From Chiridota heheva (lineage: Eukaryota > Echinodermata > Holothuroidea > Apodida > Chiridotidae), in NCBI GenBank assembly GCA_020152595.1, contig JAIGNY010000479.1:40642-104641 (forward strand): a stretch of 64,000 bases of DNA. Direction: 5' to 3'. Positions 37,273-49,410 of the stretch are shown here, one piece after another. The number at the start of each line of letters is the position of its first letter. The stretch's first letter is position 1. Below the pieces are notes generated by a model that was not told where the DNA came from, did no database searches, and worked only from the letters and a program-made list of their open reading frames with translations. Both the position numbers and the translations under genes were made by a program.

Positions 37273-38019
37273 AGTCCGGTTCGTACCCACGATCCGGAGA
37301 AAAGTTTTCTTCTCCTGATCAGGGGATCCTTTACAGAAGTATCCCACAATGCATCTATTTAATTTCAAAGTTTGTATAGGAATAACATAAGAATCAGACA
37401 ACATTGCGAGCGCGGGGAACTCAACCACTGCGAAGGGTTCAATTTTTTTCTTCACGATTTGAAATAAAGGCATATGAATTATCTTTTCACCGTGCGCTTT
37501 TAAAATTCACTGTACGGTTTTCGAGAAATTTGAAGAAAAGTGGTGACTTCGTATTATGTGTTACCGTTGGGCAGTCGCGTTTTAACAAGATTTTCTAAAA
37601 AAAAACTTTTACAGTTTTGTTCGGGAATTATTTTTGACTAAAATGGTAACGTTGTCAAAAGTAATTCCCGAACAAAACTTTTAAATATTTTGTTTTTCAA
37701 AACTTTGCTTGTTAAAACGCGACTGCGTAACCGGCGGTAACACAAAATATTGAAGTCACCACTTTTCTTCAAATTTCTCGAAAACCGCACGGTGAATTTT
37801 AAAAGCGCACGGTGATAAGATAATTCATAATGCCTTTATTTCAAATCGTCGAGAAAAATTTCAACCCTTCGAGTTCCCCGCGCTCGAAATGTGTCTGATT
37901 CTTATGTTATTCCTATGCAAACTTTGAAATTAGATAGATGCATTGTAGGATACTTCTGTAAAGGATCCCCCGATCGGGAGAACAAAATTGTTCTCCCGAT
38001 CGGAGGTACGAACCGGACT
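37273..38019. mobile_element. 747-bp foldback (long inverted repeat) element
   Basis: The ends AGTCCGGTTCGTACC and GGTACGAACCGGACT are exact inverted repeats, and the two halves remain complementary to the centre near 37645 with scattered mismatches: for example GGATCCTTTACAGAAGTATC with GATACTTCTGTAAAGGATCC, and GTTTTGTTCGGGAATTA with TAATTCCCGAACAAAAC. Within the right arm CCGATCGGGAGAACAA-AA-TTGTTCTCCCGATCGG is itself a perfect 16-bp hairpin. No transposase is encoded; short frames inside are mirrored arms. No clear target-site duplication was found. Confidence 0.9.
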
Positions 38020-38699
38020 GTTTTATAGGGATTTTTAAAAATATTTAATTCGTCCTAATTGAACTTTTTTCATACAGGCCTAGGCCTAAAATTGTGAATT
38101 TCAATCCAAAGTCGAAGATTTTTGTTTTTATCCCAAATCAATTTTTTTTGTTCAAAATTGGAGAAAATTTGTTCAAAAATTAACTGAGATTTTTAATCCC
38201 AAATTGAAGACTTTTTATCCAAAAGCGAAGATTTTCGATCATAATATTCGACAAAAATTCAAAGGTTTTAAACATTATTTTAACGTCATTTCGTATGCAG
38301 CTAGAACAAACCTTCAAATGATGCATGTCGACATGTTATTGGGGTAAGCATGTTAAATGATTTGGTGAATACTTCAACGATCTGAAACCTGAAACCAAGT
38401 CATATTGCTGTACCTCCCTAGCAAAACTCCTTTAATTGCAAAACCGTAGCATCTCTCCTTTAATTGCAAACCGTAGCATCTCCAAACCCGTAACTAGAAT
38501 GACATTTGAGGAAGTTTGTTTTAAAATAAAGTTTAATAACAGTAAACAGGTAAAAGGCTGAAAAGTTAAAAAGAGTAAACAAAAAACACAACCGTGCTAG
38601 TATAACCAAACTTCCATGGTAGATCCAGGGATATGTTACTATAGCTAAAATAACATATCCCTGCTAGAACCAACGTCGGACTTTCATAGTATCATCATT
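38020..38699. other. No gene recognised; degenerate repeats
   Basis: 38090-38280 has loosely repeated words like TTTTTATCCCAAATC and CCAAAGTCGAAGATTTTTG. CCTTTAATTGCAAAACCGTAG is partly duplicated near 38430-38475, and GGGATATGTTACTATAGC faces GCTAAAATAACATATCCC at 38629-38663 as a hairpin. Confidence 0.55.
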
Positions 38700-39045
38700 G
38701 CATACAACCGATCAGTTATTAAAAGTCTCACGTACTAGACAACCCGTGCAGCTGCACTGCCCTTTTGTTGACATTATACCCAATATCACTTTGCAAAATA
38801 TGATTCATATTCGACCTTTGATCACTATTGTAGGCGTTTCCCTCTATAGGCCTACACACGTAGACTAACATCATACGATTGTTCACACTGCACAGAGATT
38901 CTTCATTAAAACGACACGTAGCCTTGTATATGTTTCAGTGGGTGGACCAGGACTTCTGTAAGATTGTAAATTGTGCAGAGAGATTGAAAGGTAAGAGCGA
39001 AAAAAGATAAGTTACTGGTTTTGTATACAATAAAGAAAATAACAC
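38700..39045 (+). repeat. Dispersed or duplicated segment, copy 2 (pair with 26130-26470)
   Basis: CCCTTTTGTTGACATTATAC, ATCACTTTGCAAAATATGA and TTCATATTCGACCTTTGATC match the first copy, continuing through GTAGACTAACAT, CGACACGTA and GATTGAAAGGTAAG. Insertions such as CCCTCTATAGGCCTACAC distinguish it. Confidence 0.85.
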
Positions 39046-39705
39046 GCTACAAATATTATTCACATGTGCGCTTAAAGAGAGAAGCAACGCTCTTTTTTGA
39101 ACAAGGAAGTAGGCCTATATACAATTTTAACCAAGGAGGTACGAATACTACAGTGGCAAATGCGGTGAAAGCACGCAACCAAACATTAGCAAAATGAATG
39201 AAACATTTAGGTACAAAGCTAAATGTGGGGTGGGGTACGAAAGAATGAAATAGCAAGATAAAGACAAATAAAGTAAATTAAAGATTGTGTAGGGCCCACA
39301 TGTCGAGAGCGACCCCTCCCCTCTCCTCACACACTTATACCTTTTCAGTGTAAGCCTACATTTCCTCATTGATGATACATTTTAAAACTAAACACACAGC
39401 GCTTAGAGTCTGTACTTCATGGGGCCATTTCTCTGTTTTTGTGTGAATTTGTACAGTGAACCAATTAGCAGGTGAACCCGGACCATGTATAAAGTCGCAC
39501 ACGGGGCGGGTTCACGTGCCATAATGGTTATTGATTATCACGTTATTGTGGATATACTCTGAATGAGCGGAAACATTCCCCAGGGTAAATTACAAAGGGA
39601 AGGCAGACGGTCACGGTTGATCCGGAATAAACATGAATAATAAGGAGGCTCAAGTAAATTGGATATCATGGGGGCATAGGGGTTCGGTGGGACAAATGGA
39701 TGAAA
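39046..39705. other. No feature recognised
   Basis: About 660 bp left of the large 35-bp array. Minus-strand short frames have no domain. Confidence 0.5.
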
Positions 39706-42700
39706 GCCGAGGATGAACCCTTGCGTTCCTAAACCAATCTGAATGGGGTGTGATGCTGCGTTCCTAAACCAATCTGAATGGGGTGTGATGCTGCGTTCCT
39801 AAACCAATCTGAATGGGGTGTGATGCTGCGTTTCTAAACCAATCTGAATGGGGTGTGATGCTGCGTTCCTAAACCAATCTGAATGGGGTGTGATGCTGCG
39901 TTCCTAAACCAATCTGAATGGGGTGTGATGCTGCGTTCCTAAACCAATCTGAATGGGGTGTGATGCTGCGTTCCTAAACCAATCTGAATGGGGTGTGATG
40001 CTGCGTTCCTAAACCAATGATGCTGCGTTCCTAAACCAATGGGGTGTGATGCTGCGAATGGGGTGTGATGCTGCGTTCTAAACCAATCTGAATGGGGTGT
40101 GATGCTGCGTTCTAAACCAATCTGAATGGGGTGTGATGCTGCGTTCCTAAACCAATCTGAATGGGGTGTGATGCTGCGTTCCTAAACCAATCTGAATGGG
40201 GTGTGATGCTGCGTTCCTAAACCAATCTGAATGGGTGTGATGCTGCGTTCCTAAACCAATCTGAATGGGGTGTGATGCTGCGTTCCTAAACTAATCTGAA
40301 TGTGGGAATGTGATGCTGCGTTCCTAAACCAATCTGAATGGGGTGTGATGCTGTGTTCCTAAACCAATCTGAATGGGGTGTGATGCTGCGTTCCTAAACT
40401 AATCTGAATGGGGTGTGATGCTGCGTTCCTAAACCAATCTGAATGGGTGTGATGCTGCGTTCCTAAACTAATCTGAATGGGGTGTGATGCTGCGTTCCTA
40501 AACCAATCTGAATGGGGTGTGATGCTGCGTTCTAAACCAATCTGAATGGGGTGTGATGCTGCGTTCCTAAACCAATCTGAATGGGGTGTGATGCTGCGTT
40601 CCTAAACCAATCTGAATGGGGTGTGATGCTGCGTTCCTAAACCAATCTGAATGGGGTGTGATGTGTGATGCTGCGTTCCTAAACTAATCTGAATGGGGTG
40701 TGATGCTGCGTTCCTAAACTAATCTGAATGGGGTGTGATGCTGCGTTCCTAAACCAATCTGAATGGGGTGTGATGCTGCGTTCCTAAACCAATCTGAATG
40801 GGGTGTGATGCTGCGTTCCTAAACCAATCTGAATGGGGTGTGATGCTGCGTTCCTAAACTAATCTGAATGGGGTGTGATGCTGCGTTCCTAAACCAATCT
40901 GAATGGGTGTGATGCTGCGTTCCTAAACCAATCTGAATGGGGTGTGATGCTGCGTTCCTAAACTAATCTGAATGGGGTGTGATGCTGCGTTCCTAAACCA
41001 ATCTGAATGGGGTGTGATGCTGCGTTCCTAAACCAATCTGAATGGGGTGTGATGCTGCGTTCCTAAACTAATCTGAATGGGGTGTGATGCTGCGTTCCTA
41101 AACCAATCTGAATGGGGTGTGATGCTGCGTTCCTAAACCAATCTGAATGGGGTGTGATGCTGCGTTCCTAAACCAATCTGAATGGGGTGTGATGCTGCGT
41201 TCCTAAACCAATCTGAATGGGGTGTGATGCTGGTTCCTAAACCAATCTGAATGGGGTGTGATGCTGCGTTCTTAAACCTATCTGAATGGGGTGTGATGCT
41301 GCGTTCCTAAACCAATCTGAATGGGGTGTGATGATGCTGCGTTCCTAAACTAATCTGAATGGGGTGTGATGCTGCGTTCCTAAACCAATCTGAATGGGGT
41401 GTGATGCTGCGTTCCTAAACCAATCTGAAATGGGGATGTGATGCTGCGTTCCTAAACCAATCTGAATGGGTGTGGTGCTGCGTTCCTAAACTAATCTGAA
41501 TGGGGTGTGATGCTGCGTTCCTAAACCAATCTGAATGGGGTGTGATGCTGCGTTCCTAAACCAATCTGAATGGGGTGTGATGCTGCGTTCCTAAAGTAAT
41601 CTGAATGGGGTGTGATGCTGCGTTCCTAAACCAATCTGAATGGGGTGTGATGCTGTGTTCCTAAACCAATGCTGAATCTGAATGGGGTGTGATGCTGCGT
41701 TCTAAACCAATCTGAATGGGGTGTGATGCTGCGTTCCTAAACCAATCTGAATGGGGTGTGATGCTGCGTTCCTAAACTAATCTGAATGGGGTGTGATGCT
41801 GCGTTCCTAAACCAATCTGAATGGGGTGTGATGCTGCGTTCCTAAACCAATCTGAATGGGGTGTGATGCTGCGTTCCTAAACCAATCTGAATGGGGTGTG
41901 ATGCTGCGTTCCTAAACCAATCTGAATGGGGTGTGATGCTGCGTTCCTAAACCAATCTGAATGGGGTGTGATGCTGCGTTCTAAACCAATCTGAATGGGG
42001 TGTGATGCTGCGTTCCTAAACCAATCTGAATGGGTGTGATGCTGCGTTCCTAAACCAATCTGAAATGGGTTCCTAAACCAATCTGTGTGATGCTGCGTTC
42101 CTAAACCAATCTGAATGGGGTGTGATGCTGCGTTCCTAAACCAATCTGAATGGGGTGTGATGCTGCGTTCCTAAACTAATCTGAATGGGGTGTGATGCTG
42201 CGTTCCTAAACCAATCTGAATGGGGTGTGATGCTGCGTTCCTAAACCAATCTGAATGAGTGTGGTGCTGCGTTCCTAAACTAATCTGAATGGGGTGTGAT
42301 GCTGCGTTCCTAAACCAATCTGAATGGGTGTGATGCTGCGTTCCTAAACTAATCTGAATGGGGTGTGATGCTGCGTTCCTAAACCAATCTGAATGGGGTG
42401 TGATGCTGTGTTCCTAAACCAATCTGAATGGGGTGTGATGCTGCGTGAATGGGTGTGATGCTGCGTTCCTAAACCAATCTGAATGGGGTGTGATGCTGCG
42501 TTCCTAAACCAATCTGAATGGGTGTGGTGCTGCGTTCCTAAACCAATCTGAATGGGGTGTGATGCTGCGTTCCTAAACTAATCTGAATGGGGTGTGATGC
42601 TGCGTTCCTAAACCAATCTGAATGGGGTGTGATGCTGCGTTCCTAAACCAATCTGAATGGGGTGTGATGCTGCGTTCCTAAACCAATCTGAATGGGGTGT

Positions 42701-44553
42701 GATGCTGCGTTCCTAAACCAATCTGAATGGGGTGTGATGCTGCGTTCCTAAACCAATCTGAATGGGGTGTGATGCTGCGTTCCTAAACCAATCTGAATGA
42801 TTGTGATGCTGCGTTCCTAAACCAATCTGAATGGGGTGTGATGCTGCGTTCCTAAACCAATCTGAATGGGGTGTGATGCTGCGTTCCTAAACCAATCTGA
42901 ATGGGGTGTGATGCTGCGTTCCTAAACCAATCTGAATGGGGTGTGATGCTGCGTTCCTAAACCAATCTGAATGGGGTGTGATGCTGGTGTGATGCTGCGT
43001 TCCTAAACCAATCTGAATGGGGTGTGATGCTGCGTTCCTAAACAATCAATCTGAATGGGGTGTGATGCTGCGTTCCTAAACTAATCTGAATGGGGTGTGA
43101 TGCTGCGTTCCTAAACTAATCTGAATGGGGTGTGATGCTGCGTTCCTAAACCAATCTGAATGGGGTGTGATGCTGCGTTCCTAAACCAATCTGAATGGGG
43201 TGTGATGCTGCGTTCCTAAACTAATCTGAATGGGGTGTGATGCTGCGTTCCTAAACCAATCTGAATGGGGTGTGATGCTGCGTTCCTAAACTAATCTGAA
43301 TGGGGTGTGATGCTGCGTTCCTAAACTAATCTGAATGGGTGTGATGCTGCGTTCCTAAACCAATCTGAATGGGGTGTGATGCTGCGTTCCTAAACCAATC
43401 TGAATGGGTGTGATGCTGCGTTCCTAAACCAATCTGAATGGGTGTGATGCTGCGTTCCTAAACCAATCTGAATGGGGTGTGATGCTGCGTTCCTAAACCA
43501 ATCTGAATGGGGTGTGATGCTGCGTTCCTAAACCAATCTGAATGGGGTGTGATGCTGCGTTCCTAAACTAATCTGAATGAGGTGTGGTGCTGTGTTCCTA
43601 AACTAATCTGAACGGGGTGTGTGGCTGCGTTCCTAAACCAATCTGAACGGGGTGTGTGGCTGCGTTCCTAAACCAATCTGAATGGGGTGTGATGCTGCGT
43701 TCTTAAACCAAACTGAATGGGGTGTGTGGCTGCGTTCCTAAACCAATCTGAATGGGGTGTGATGCTGCGTTCCTAAACCAATCTGAATGGGGTGTGGTGC
43801 TGCGTAAACCAATCTGAATGAGGTGTGATGCTGCGTTCCTAAACCAATCTGAATGGGGTGTGATGGGGTGTGATGCTGCGTTCCTAAACCAATCTGAATG
43901 GGGTGTGATGCTGCGTTCCTAAACCAATCTGAATGGGGTGTGATGCTGCGTTCCTAAACTAATCTGAATGGGGTGTGATGCTGCGTTCCTAAACTAATCT
44001 GAATGGGGTGTGGATGCTGCGTTCTAAACCAATCTGAATGGGGTGTGATGCTGCGTTCCTAAACCAATCTGAATGGGGTGATGATGTGCGTTCCTAAACC
44101 AATCTGAATGGGGTGTGATGCTGCGTTCCTAAACCAATCTGAATGGGGTGTGATGCTGCGTTCCTAAACCAATCTGAATGAGTGTGATGCTGCGTTCCTA
44201 AACCAATCTGAATGAGTGTGGTGCTGCGTTCCTAAACTAATCTGAATGGGGTGTGATGCTGCGTTCTAAACCAATCTGAATGGGGTGTGATGCGTTTCTA
44301 AACCAATCTGAATGGGGTGTGATGCGGCGTTCCTATTAATCTGAAATGCGGCGTAAACCAATCTGAATGGGGTGTGATGCTGCGTTCCTAAACCAATCTG
44401 AATTGGGTGTGATGCTGCGTTCCTATACCAATCTGAATGGGGTGTGATGCTGCGTTCCTAAACCAATCTGAATGGGGTGTGATGCTGCGTTCCTAAACCA
44501 ATCTGAATGGGGTGTGATGCTGCGTTCCTAAACTAATCTGAACGGGGTGTGAT
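39706..44553. repeat. Large 35-bp satellite array, about 138 units, 4.85 kb
   Basis: The unit is TGCGTTCCTAAACCAATCTG followed by AATGGGGTGTGATGC. Most differences are C/T in AAACCAATC versus AAACTAATC, GGGG versus GGG, and occasional short units formed by fusion at TGTGATGC or AATCTGAAT. Divergence is higher between about 43560 and 44360 (GTGTGGCTGCG, AATGAG, AACGGG variants), near the right end. No long frame survives because 35 is not a multiple of three and units carry stops. Confidence 0.98.
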
Positions 44554-44837
44554 GACAAAGGATTTGAACCAAATTAATTGGTCGTCGTTTTTCTCCTCTA
44601 TCTGTTATATTATGCTATTGAACTTTTTTTAAATGCATCGTTTTAGACATGGAGCACTAAAGTCGATATCATATTAGGCCTAGGCTAGTTCTTCGGGGGA
44701 GCAATGGGGCACTTGCCACCCCAAGTTCCCCCAAATGTATACTTTTGTATGGTTATTTATGTTATAATATATAAAACAGTGGTTGTGAAGACCCATCATG
44801 GTGAGAATGAGAACAATTGTTAGTTTGATCAAAATTG

Positions 44838-44936
44838 ACATGATCATAGCAATTGACATGATCATAGCAATTGACATGATCATAGCAATTGACATGATCA
44901 TAGCAATTGACATGATCATAGCAATTGACATGATCA
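44838..44936. repeat. 18-bp repeat, about 5.5 copies
   Basis: The unit AATTGACATGATCATAGC is repeated without change; ATGATCAT is palindromic in each unit. Confidence 0.96.
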
Positions 44937-45111
44937 GCATTGACATTTAGCAATTGACAGTCTGCAGCCAGGGTGAGATACATGTACGATTTGGTCATTG
45001 AAGCAGTTTGTCTGCAGCCATGGAGAGATTACGATTAATTAATTAATTAATTATGTGGAGAGACAGTGGCGTATTCAGCTTTCGGTTCCAAGAGGGGCAA
45101 ACAATACTTAT

Positions 45112-46133
45112 ATGAAAAGGGCTGTACCAAGAGGCGTAGGAACGGTGGGGAAAGGGCTGTACCAAGAGGCGTAGGAACGGTGGGGAAAGGGCTGTACCAA
45201 GAGGCGTAGGAACGGTGGGGAAAGGGCTGTACCAAGGCGTAGGAACGGTGGGGAAAGGGCTGTACCAAGAGGCGTAGGAAGGTGGGGAAAGGGCTGTACC
45301 AAGAGGCGTAGGAACGGTGGGGAAAGGGCTGTACCAAGAGGCGTAGGAACGGTGGGGAAAGGAAAGGGCTGTACCAAGAGGCGTAGGAACGGTGGGGAAA
45401 GGGCTGTACCAAGAGGCGTAGGAACGGTGGGGAAAGGGCTGTACCAAGAGGCGTAGGAACGGTGGGAAAAGGGCTGTACCAAGAGGCGTAGGAACGGTGG
45501 GGAAAGGGCTGTACCAAGAGGCGTAGGAACGGTGGGGAAAGGGCTGTACCAAGAGGCGTAGGAACGGTGGGGAAAGGGCTGTACCAAGAGGCGTAGGAAG
45601 GTGGGGAAAGGGCTGTACCAAGAGGCGGTGGGGAAAGGGCTGGAGGCGTAGGGTGGGAAAGGGCTGTACCAAGAGGCGTAGGAACGGTGGGGGAAAGGGC
45701 TGTACCAAGAGGCGTAGGAACGGTGGGGAAAGGGCTGTACCCAGGAAAGGTGGGGAAAGGGCTGTACCAAGAGGCGTAGAACGGTGGGGAAAAGGGCTGT
45801 ACCAAGAGGCGTAGGAACGGTGGGGAAAGGGCTGTACCAAGAGGCGTAGGAACGGTGGGAAAGGGCTGTACCAAGAGGCGTAGGAAGGTGGGGAAAGGGC
45901 TGTACCAAGAGGCGTAGGAAGGTGGGGGGGACCAAGAGGCGTAGGAACGGTGGGGAAAGGGCTGTACCAAGAGGCGTAGGAACGATGGGGAAAGGGCTGT
46001 ACCAAGAGGCGTAGGAACGGTGGGGAAAGGGCTGTACCAAGAGGCGTAGGAACGGTGGGGAAAGGGCTGTACCAAGAGGCGTAGGAACGGTGGGGAAAGG
46101 GCTGTACCAAGAGGCGTAGGAACGGTGGGGAAA
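45112..46133. repeat. Second 35-bp array, about 29 units, unrelated in sequence
   Basis: The unit is GAGGCGTAGGAACGGTGGGG followed by AAAGGGCTGTACCAA. Middle units around 45600-45780 and 45880-45940 are truncated or have one base more or less. All three minus frames remain open for 360-380 codons because the unit has no minus-strand stop, which explains the long Pro/Ser/Tyr-rich frames. Confidence 0.97.
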
Positions 46134-47337
46134 GAGACAAAACTGCTCCTGCAAGGATTTGACTTTCCCGTTAACATGCAATTGTAAAAATGCAATCAAT
46201 GATTTTTCTAATACAAACATTTATTTATATGATTAAATATAATGTTGTTTTTTGCCCCAGCTCTAACTAAAATCTCTTACAGCCGCCGGTGCATGCGAAT
46301 GACCTATCTAAATTGAGTGGTCTACAGTGGCGAAGCCACGATTTTGATCTTGCCGGGGGCAGCTTTATCTAATGGGGACAAATGTGTATTCATTTATTGT
46401 CTGTATGTATGTATGTACAGCAGAATAAAAGTTACTCAGAAGTGATGTCCCCCCCCCCACCCCCTCCCCTTTTCGGAAATTCCTGGATCCGCTCCTGCCG
46501 ATATCGTGCGGGGCTGTGTTTTAATTTTGAATCATAATCAATACCTTCCTTGCACTGTATATAGCGCCGCCACTTATGGTCTTTTCAAGTTAGGAGTTTT
46601 CAACACCCATGGTCGGTTAAGCCCAACTTGTACACAAACTAGAGTTGTACCACAAAAGGGAAGGCTTGGGAATTTCACTGTTTTTTTATCAGTACCTGTT
46701 AGTGAGTACCTCACTGGAAATATAGCTGACAGAAAAATATTAAGTTATATTAATCCCCGCGATCTCGCCCTCAAAATGGCTGTCATCAATATATCTGTCT
46801 GTCTGTCTGTCTCCAATCTAAGGCCCTTTAAGATAGATATCACCAGATAAACATAGGACCTGTATATTGACGGATGAATAAATGGATAGATTTAAATATT
46901 TCATCAGAATATATTGCATGCCATTTCAAAGCCCTCGAAATAATTGAATTTCTAATCAAAGAGCTTCTAAAGAATATCTGAGGGAGCCATGCCGCAGATT
47001 TCTGTTCATTTCATGATTTAGGAAACGATAGGGAATGCGCATGGACAAAATTGTGTTCATATTTTTATTAAAAACATAAAACGGAGCTTAAAGATAATGC
47101 AGTGGAGAGGTAGACATTACATTTTGAGCATGGAATTCTTCTTTCCATATCAAATGTTCGAACTTTGCGTTATATTGCTAAAGCTGGGCCAAGGTTATTA
47201 TAATATCAAGTTTCATGCTCGCTGTAGTTAACTTCTCCCATTCGAAATATTTTGGAGAAGCACCGAAAAGCAATGAATTAGTTAACATGAGTAATTTGCT
47301 AGTTATCCCATGAGGTCACATAATATTGCGCAATTTA
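46134..47337. other. No gene recognised
   Basis: About 1.2 kb. Short (GTAT)n near 46390 and (TCTG)n near 46795. ACAGTGGCGAAGCCACG at 46324 belongs to the recurring GTGGCGTAGCC-type words. The 114-codon open frame at 46506-46850 shows no domain and is not called. Confidence 0.5.
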
Positions 47338-47736
47338 TATGCTTAATATTAATAATATATGGAATTTGTATGGCGCATTTTCTAGTTAAAGAACTATTCA
47401 AATGCGCTCTACAGACTAGTTCTCCGGCTGCCTATGGGCGCACATGAACTTAGTACTTGAAAGGACAGGGAAAGTTAATGAACACCGCGTTTTCACGCTC
47501 TCTTCTCGAATAGTGTTCAGAGAAAAGCAGGGGTGACTCTCCTGCCGTCGGGACCGACAGCTTAACGTCCCCTCCGAAGGGTGAAAAGTGATTATTGTCA
47601 CTTTTCTCAACATGAAGGAGTTGATGTTCGGCGTATCTGTCTGCATAGCTGTGGAAAAATCGAGTTAGACCTGACCAAGGCTTGAACCCGGGACCTTCAG
47701 CCGTGCACTCTGAGCTGCCAACTGAGCTACCTATTC
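47338..47736 (-). mobile_element. tRNA-derived SINE, minus strand, nearly complete
   Basis: On the minus strand it starts with a tRNA-like part: GTAGCTCAGTTGGCAGC fits the A box (TAGCTCAGTTGG) and CCCGGGTTCAAGCC fits the B box, about 50 bp apart. It continues through a body with AGGGGACGTTAAGCTGTCGG and ends with GAAAATGCGCCATACAAATT and an ATTATTAATATT tail near 47340. About 400 bp in all. An intact tRNA is not indicated, because the tRNA-like part runs straight into the SINE body. Confidence 0.85.
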
Positions 47737-48035
47737 TCCTAATAGGTGTTTAAGTTTTTAAATGCTGTAAAGTTGACAAATTTGAATCGATTTTGATAAG
47801 ATTTTTGCTGTTTGCATGACTTGTATTATATTTCAAACAATTTAAAAAAGAACTTCGTATCGGTAAAATTCGTAAAATTTCGGTATTCATTTATCTATCA
47901 CGCCACATCCGGCTGTGGTTACGTACTGTACAATGTGCTAGTCACTTCCAAGGCGGTTGTTGATTGGTTGTCAGTATTTGTGTATGACCAATCAGAAACG
48001 TTGACTTGCATTGTATGTAAAAACGATATCTAACC

Positions 48036-48530
48036 TTTAAAAGAATATTCCCATCTTTCATAAGAAAAATAAAAAGTTTAGAAAAAATTTAGCAAAAAAA
48101 TCATGTTGATATGTTATTCCTACCAGGAGATATTAAAATTTTAAGGTTAACAAAACATGGCAATAAACGAATAGGAAAAGGCTCAGTGTGATATCACAGC
48201 AACACATTCTCCCACAAAGTTGATGTATTTCATTAAAATCTATCATCCCTTTTTATTAGTAAAACCTACTAGAAAAAAAAAAAAATTGTTTCTAATCATA
48301 CAGAAACAACCAATTAACGTTCAAAGAAATACATCAACATTTGCAATGGAATTGTCTCTATGACATCATCAAACACGAATTCATCATACTGTACAGAAAC
48401 TTTAAAATCTTTAGAAATCCTTACCTCCTGAACGGAATATGATATCAACCTGGATTTTGTACCAAATTGGCTTTAGTAGTGGCGCTCTTTCAAATATGTG
48501 TTTCCATATTCCATGGGAATATTCCTTTAA
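48036..48530. mobile_element. Diverged 495-bp foldback element
   Basis: TTTAAAAGAATATTCCCAT at the left end is matched by ATGGGAATATTCCTTTAA at the right end in inverted orientation. Internal stretches also pair: TTGATATGTTATTCCTACC with the complement of the GAACGGAATATGATATCAA region, and GTTGATGTATTTC with GAAATACATCAAC. The centre is the A-rich run near 48285. Divergence of the arms suggests age. It lies about 600 bp upstream of the NLR start codon. Confidence 0.65.
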
Positions 48531-49130
48531 GCTCATGTTGTTACTACCTGCCCATACATTTTAATGGTAAATTGCAAAATAATATATAATTTGAGAACCT
48601 TTATTGAAATTGACAATATGTGAAAATTTCCTACATCAAAATCCTCGTTTGAAGTTTGTATAGAGCAGTTTTATAAGGAAATATGCATTGTGGGCAGGGT
48701 GACGTAATCAGGGGGCATAGGGGCTTCAGCCCCCAAAATGTTATAGGTGAACATGTGTAATCACATTTCCCGACCTCATTATCTGATTATCCGGCCCCTC
48801 CAATAAGCTTAGGTGAACATGCGTCCCTCCCGCCCCCAATTGTTTACATGTCACATAACCTCATTAGCCCCACCCCTGCACATTTTAAATGCTACAACGC
48901 CGGTGGTCGTGATTAATTATTGCAAAATAGCCCCAATCGGGGATGGGATTTTGGTTAAGAATGGATTGGGAAAATTGGAAGGAGTGAAATAAATATTCAA
49001 ACACTACATGAGGAGCGTGAGCATCACTTTCTTGCACTATAGATAACATCAAGTTCTTCTCGAGTTTGTATGACTTTCTATATATTTCAGTTTTCCTTTC
49101 TACCCTTCCAGTCTATCTTTATCTGTGAAA
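48531..49130. other. Region upstream of the NLR start codon
   Basis: No TATA box or initiator can be assigned. TTTCCTTTCTACCCTTCCAG at 49092-49111 is a good polypyrimidine tract with AG and would be a splice acceptor for a 5' untranslated exon 19 bp before the ATG; TATATATTTCAG at 49079-49090 is a second candidate. The segment 48690-48860 has GGGGGCATAGGGG-type repeat debris. Confidence 0.4.
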
Positions 49131-49410
49131 ATGGCGTTAAAAGATGGCGATCTCAGACGAATCGCTCACTTCTATAACGGGGACCCAAAGGATCTTGGCC
49201 TCATATACCTTGATCTGGATGACGTGGAAGTTTCACACGCGATAGAAAATCAATTACTGAATAAGGAGAAGGTGTACCAAGTTTTACTGACATGGAAAAG
49301 GAAGAATGAAAATGAACGTAGTCCACTTAGTGCAGATGACTTGTATGCGGCATTGAGTACTGACAGCAATATCCCAAATGCAAAATTGAAAGAAATCCTG
49401 CAGACGCAAA
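49131..49410 (+). CDS. NLR-type receptor, exon 1: N-terminal Death-fold domain (partial gene)
   Basis: The exon encodes residues 1-93 plus the first base of codon 94. ATG at 49131 has a favourable context (GAAAATGG). The sequence is all-helical in character: an N-terminal LRRIAHF helix, a DLGLIYLDLDD segment, KVYQVLLTWKRKN with the tryptophan typical of Death domains, and DDLYAALS near the end. Such a domain recruits signalling partners by homotypic contacts in NLR proteins; this is family knowledge. The exon ends with AAA|GTAAGT at 49410/49411, a consensus donor. Joining to the acceptor at 51089/51090 restores an uninterrupted frame through an AGA codon (phase-1 intron), which strongly supports both exons as one gene. 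CARD or DED is a less likely alternative to Death. The cellular location is presumably cytosolic, as no signal peptide or membrane segment is seen. Confidence 0.82.

Noticed and set aside
37167..37598. Open frames of 60-100 codons near 37.2-37.6 kb
   Set aside because: They run largely within one arm of the foldback element and have no domain or mirrored coding constraint.
45043..46220. Three overlapping minus-strand frames of 365-382 codons, Pro/Tyr-rich
   Set aside because: All three phases are open because the 35-bp unit has no minus-strand stop, so none has special support.
46506..46850. A 114-codon plus-strand frame
   Set aside because: It includes a (TCTG)n run near its end, has no recognisable domain or splice context, and looks like chance.
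47664..47736. A tRNA gene on the minus strand
   Set aside because: A and B boxes are good, but the sequence continues into a SINE body and tail, and the 5' and 3' ends do not form an obvious acceptor stem.
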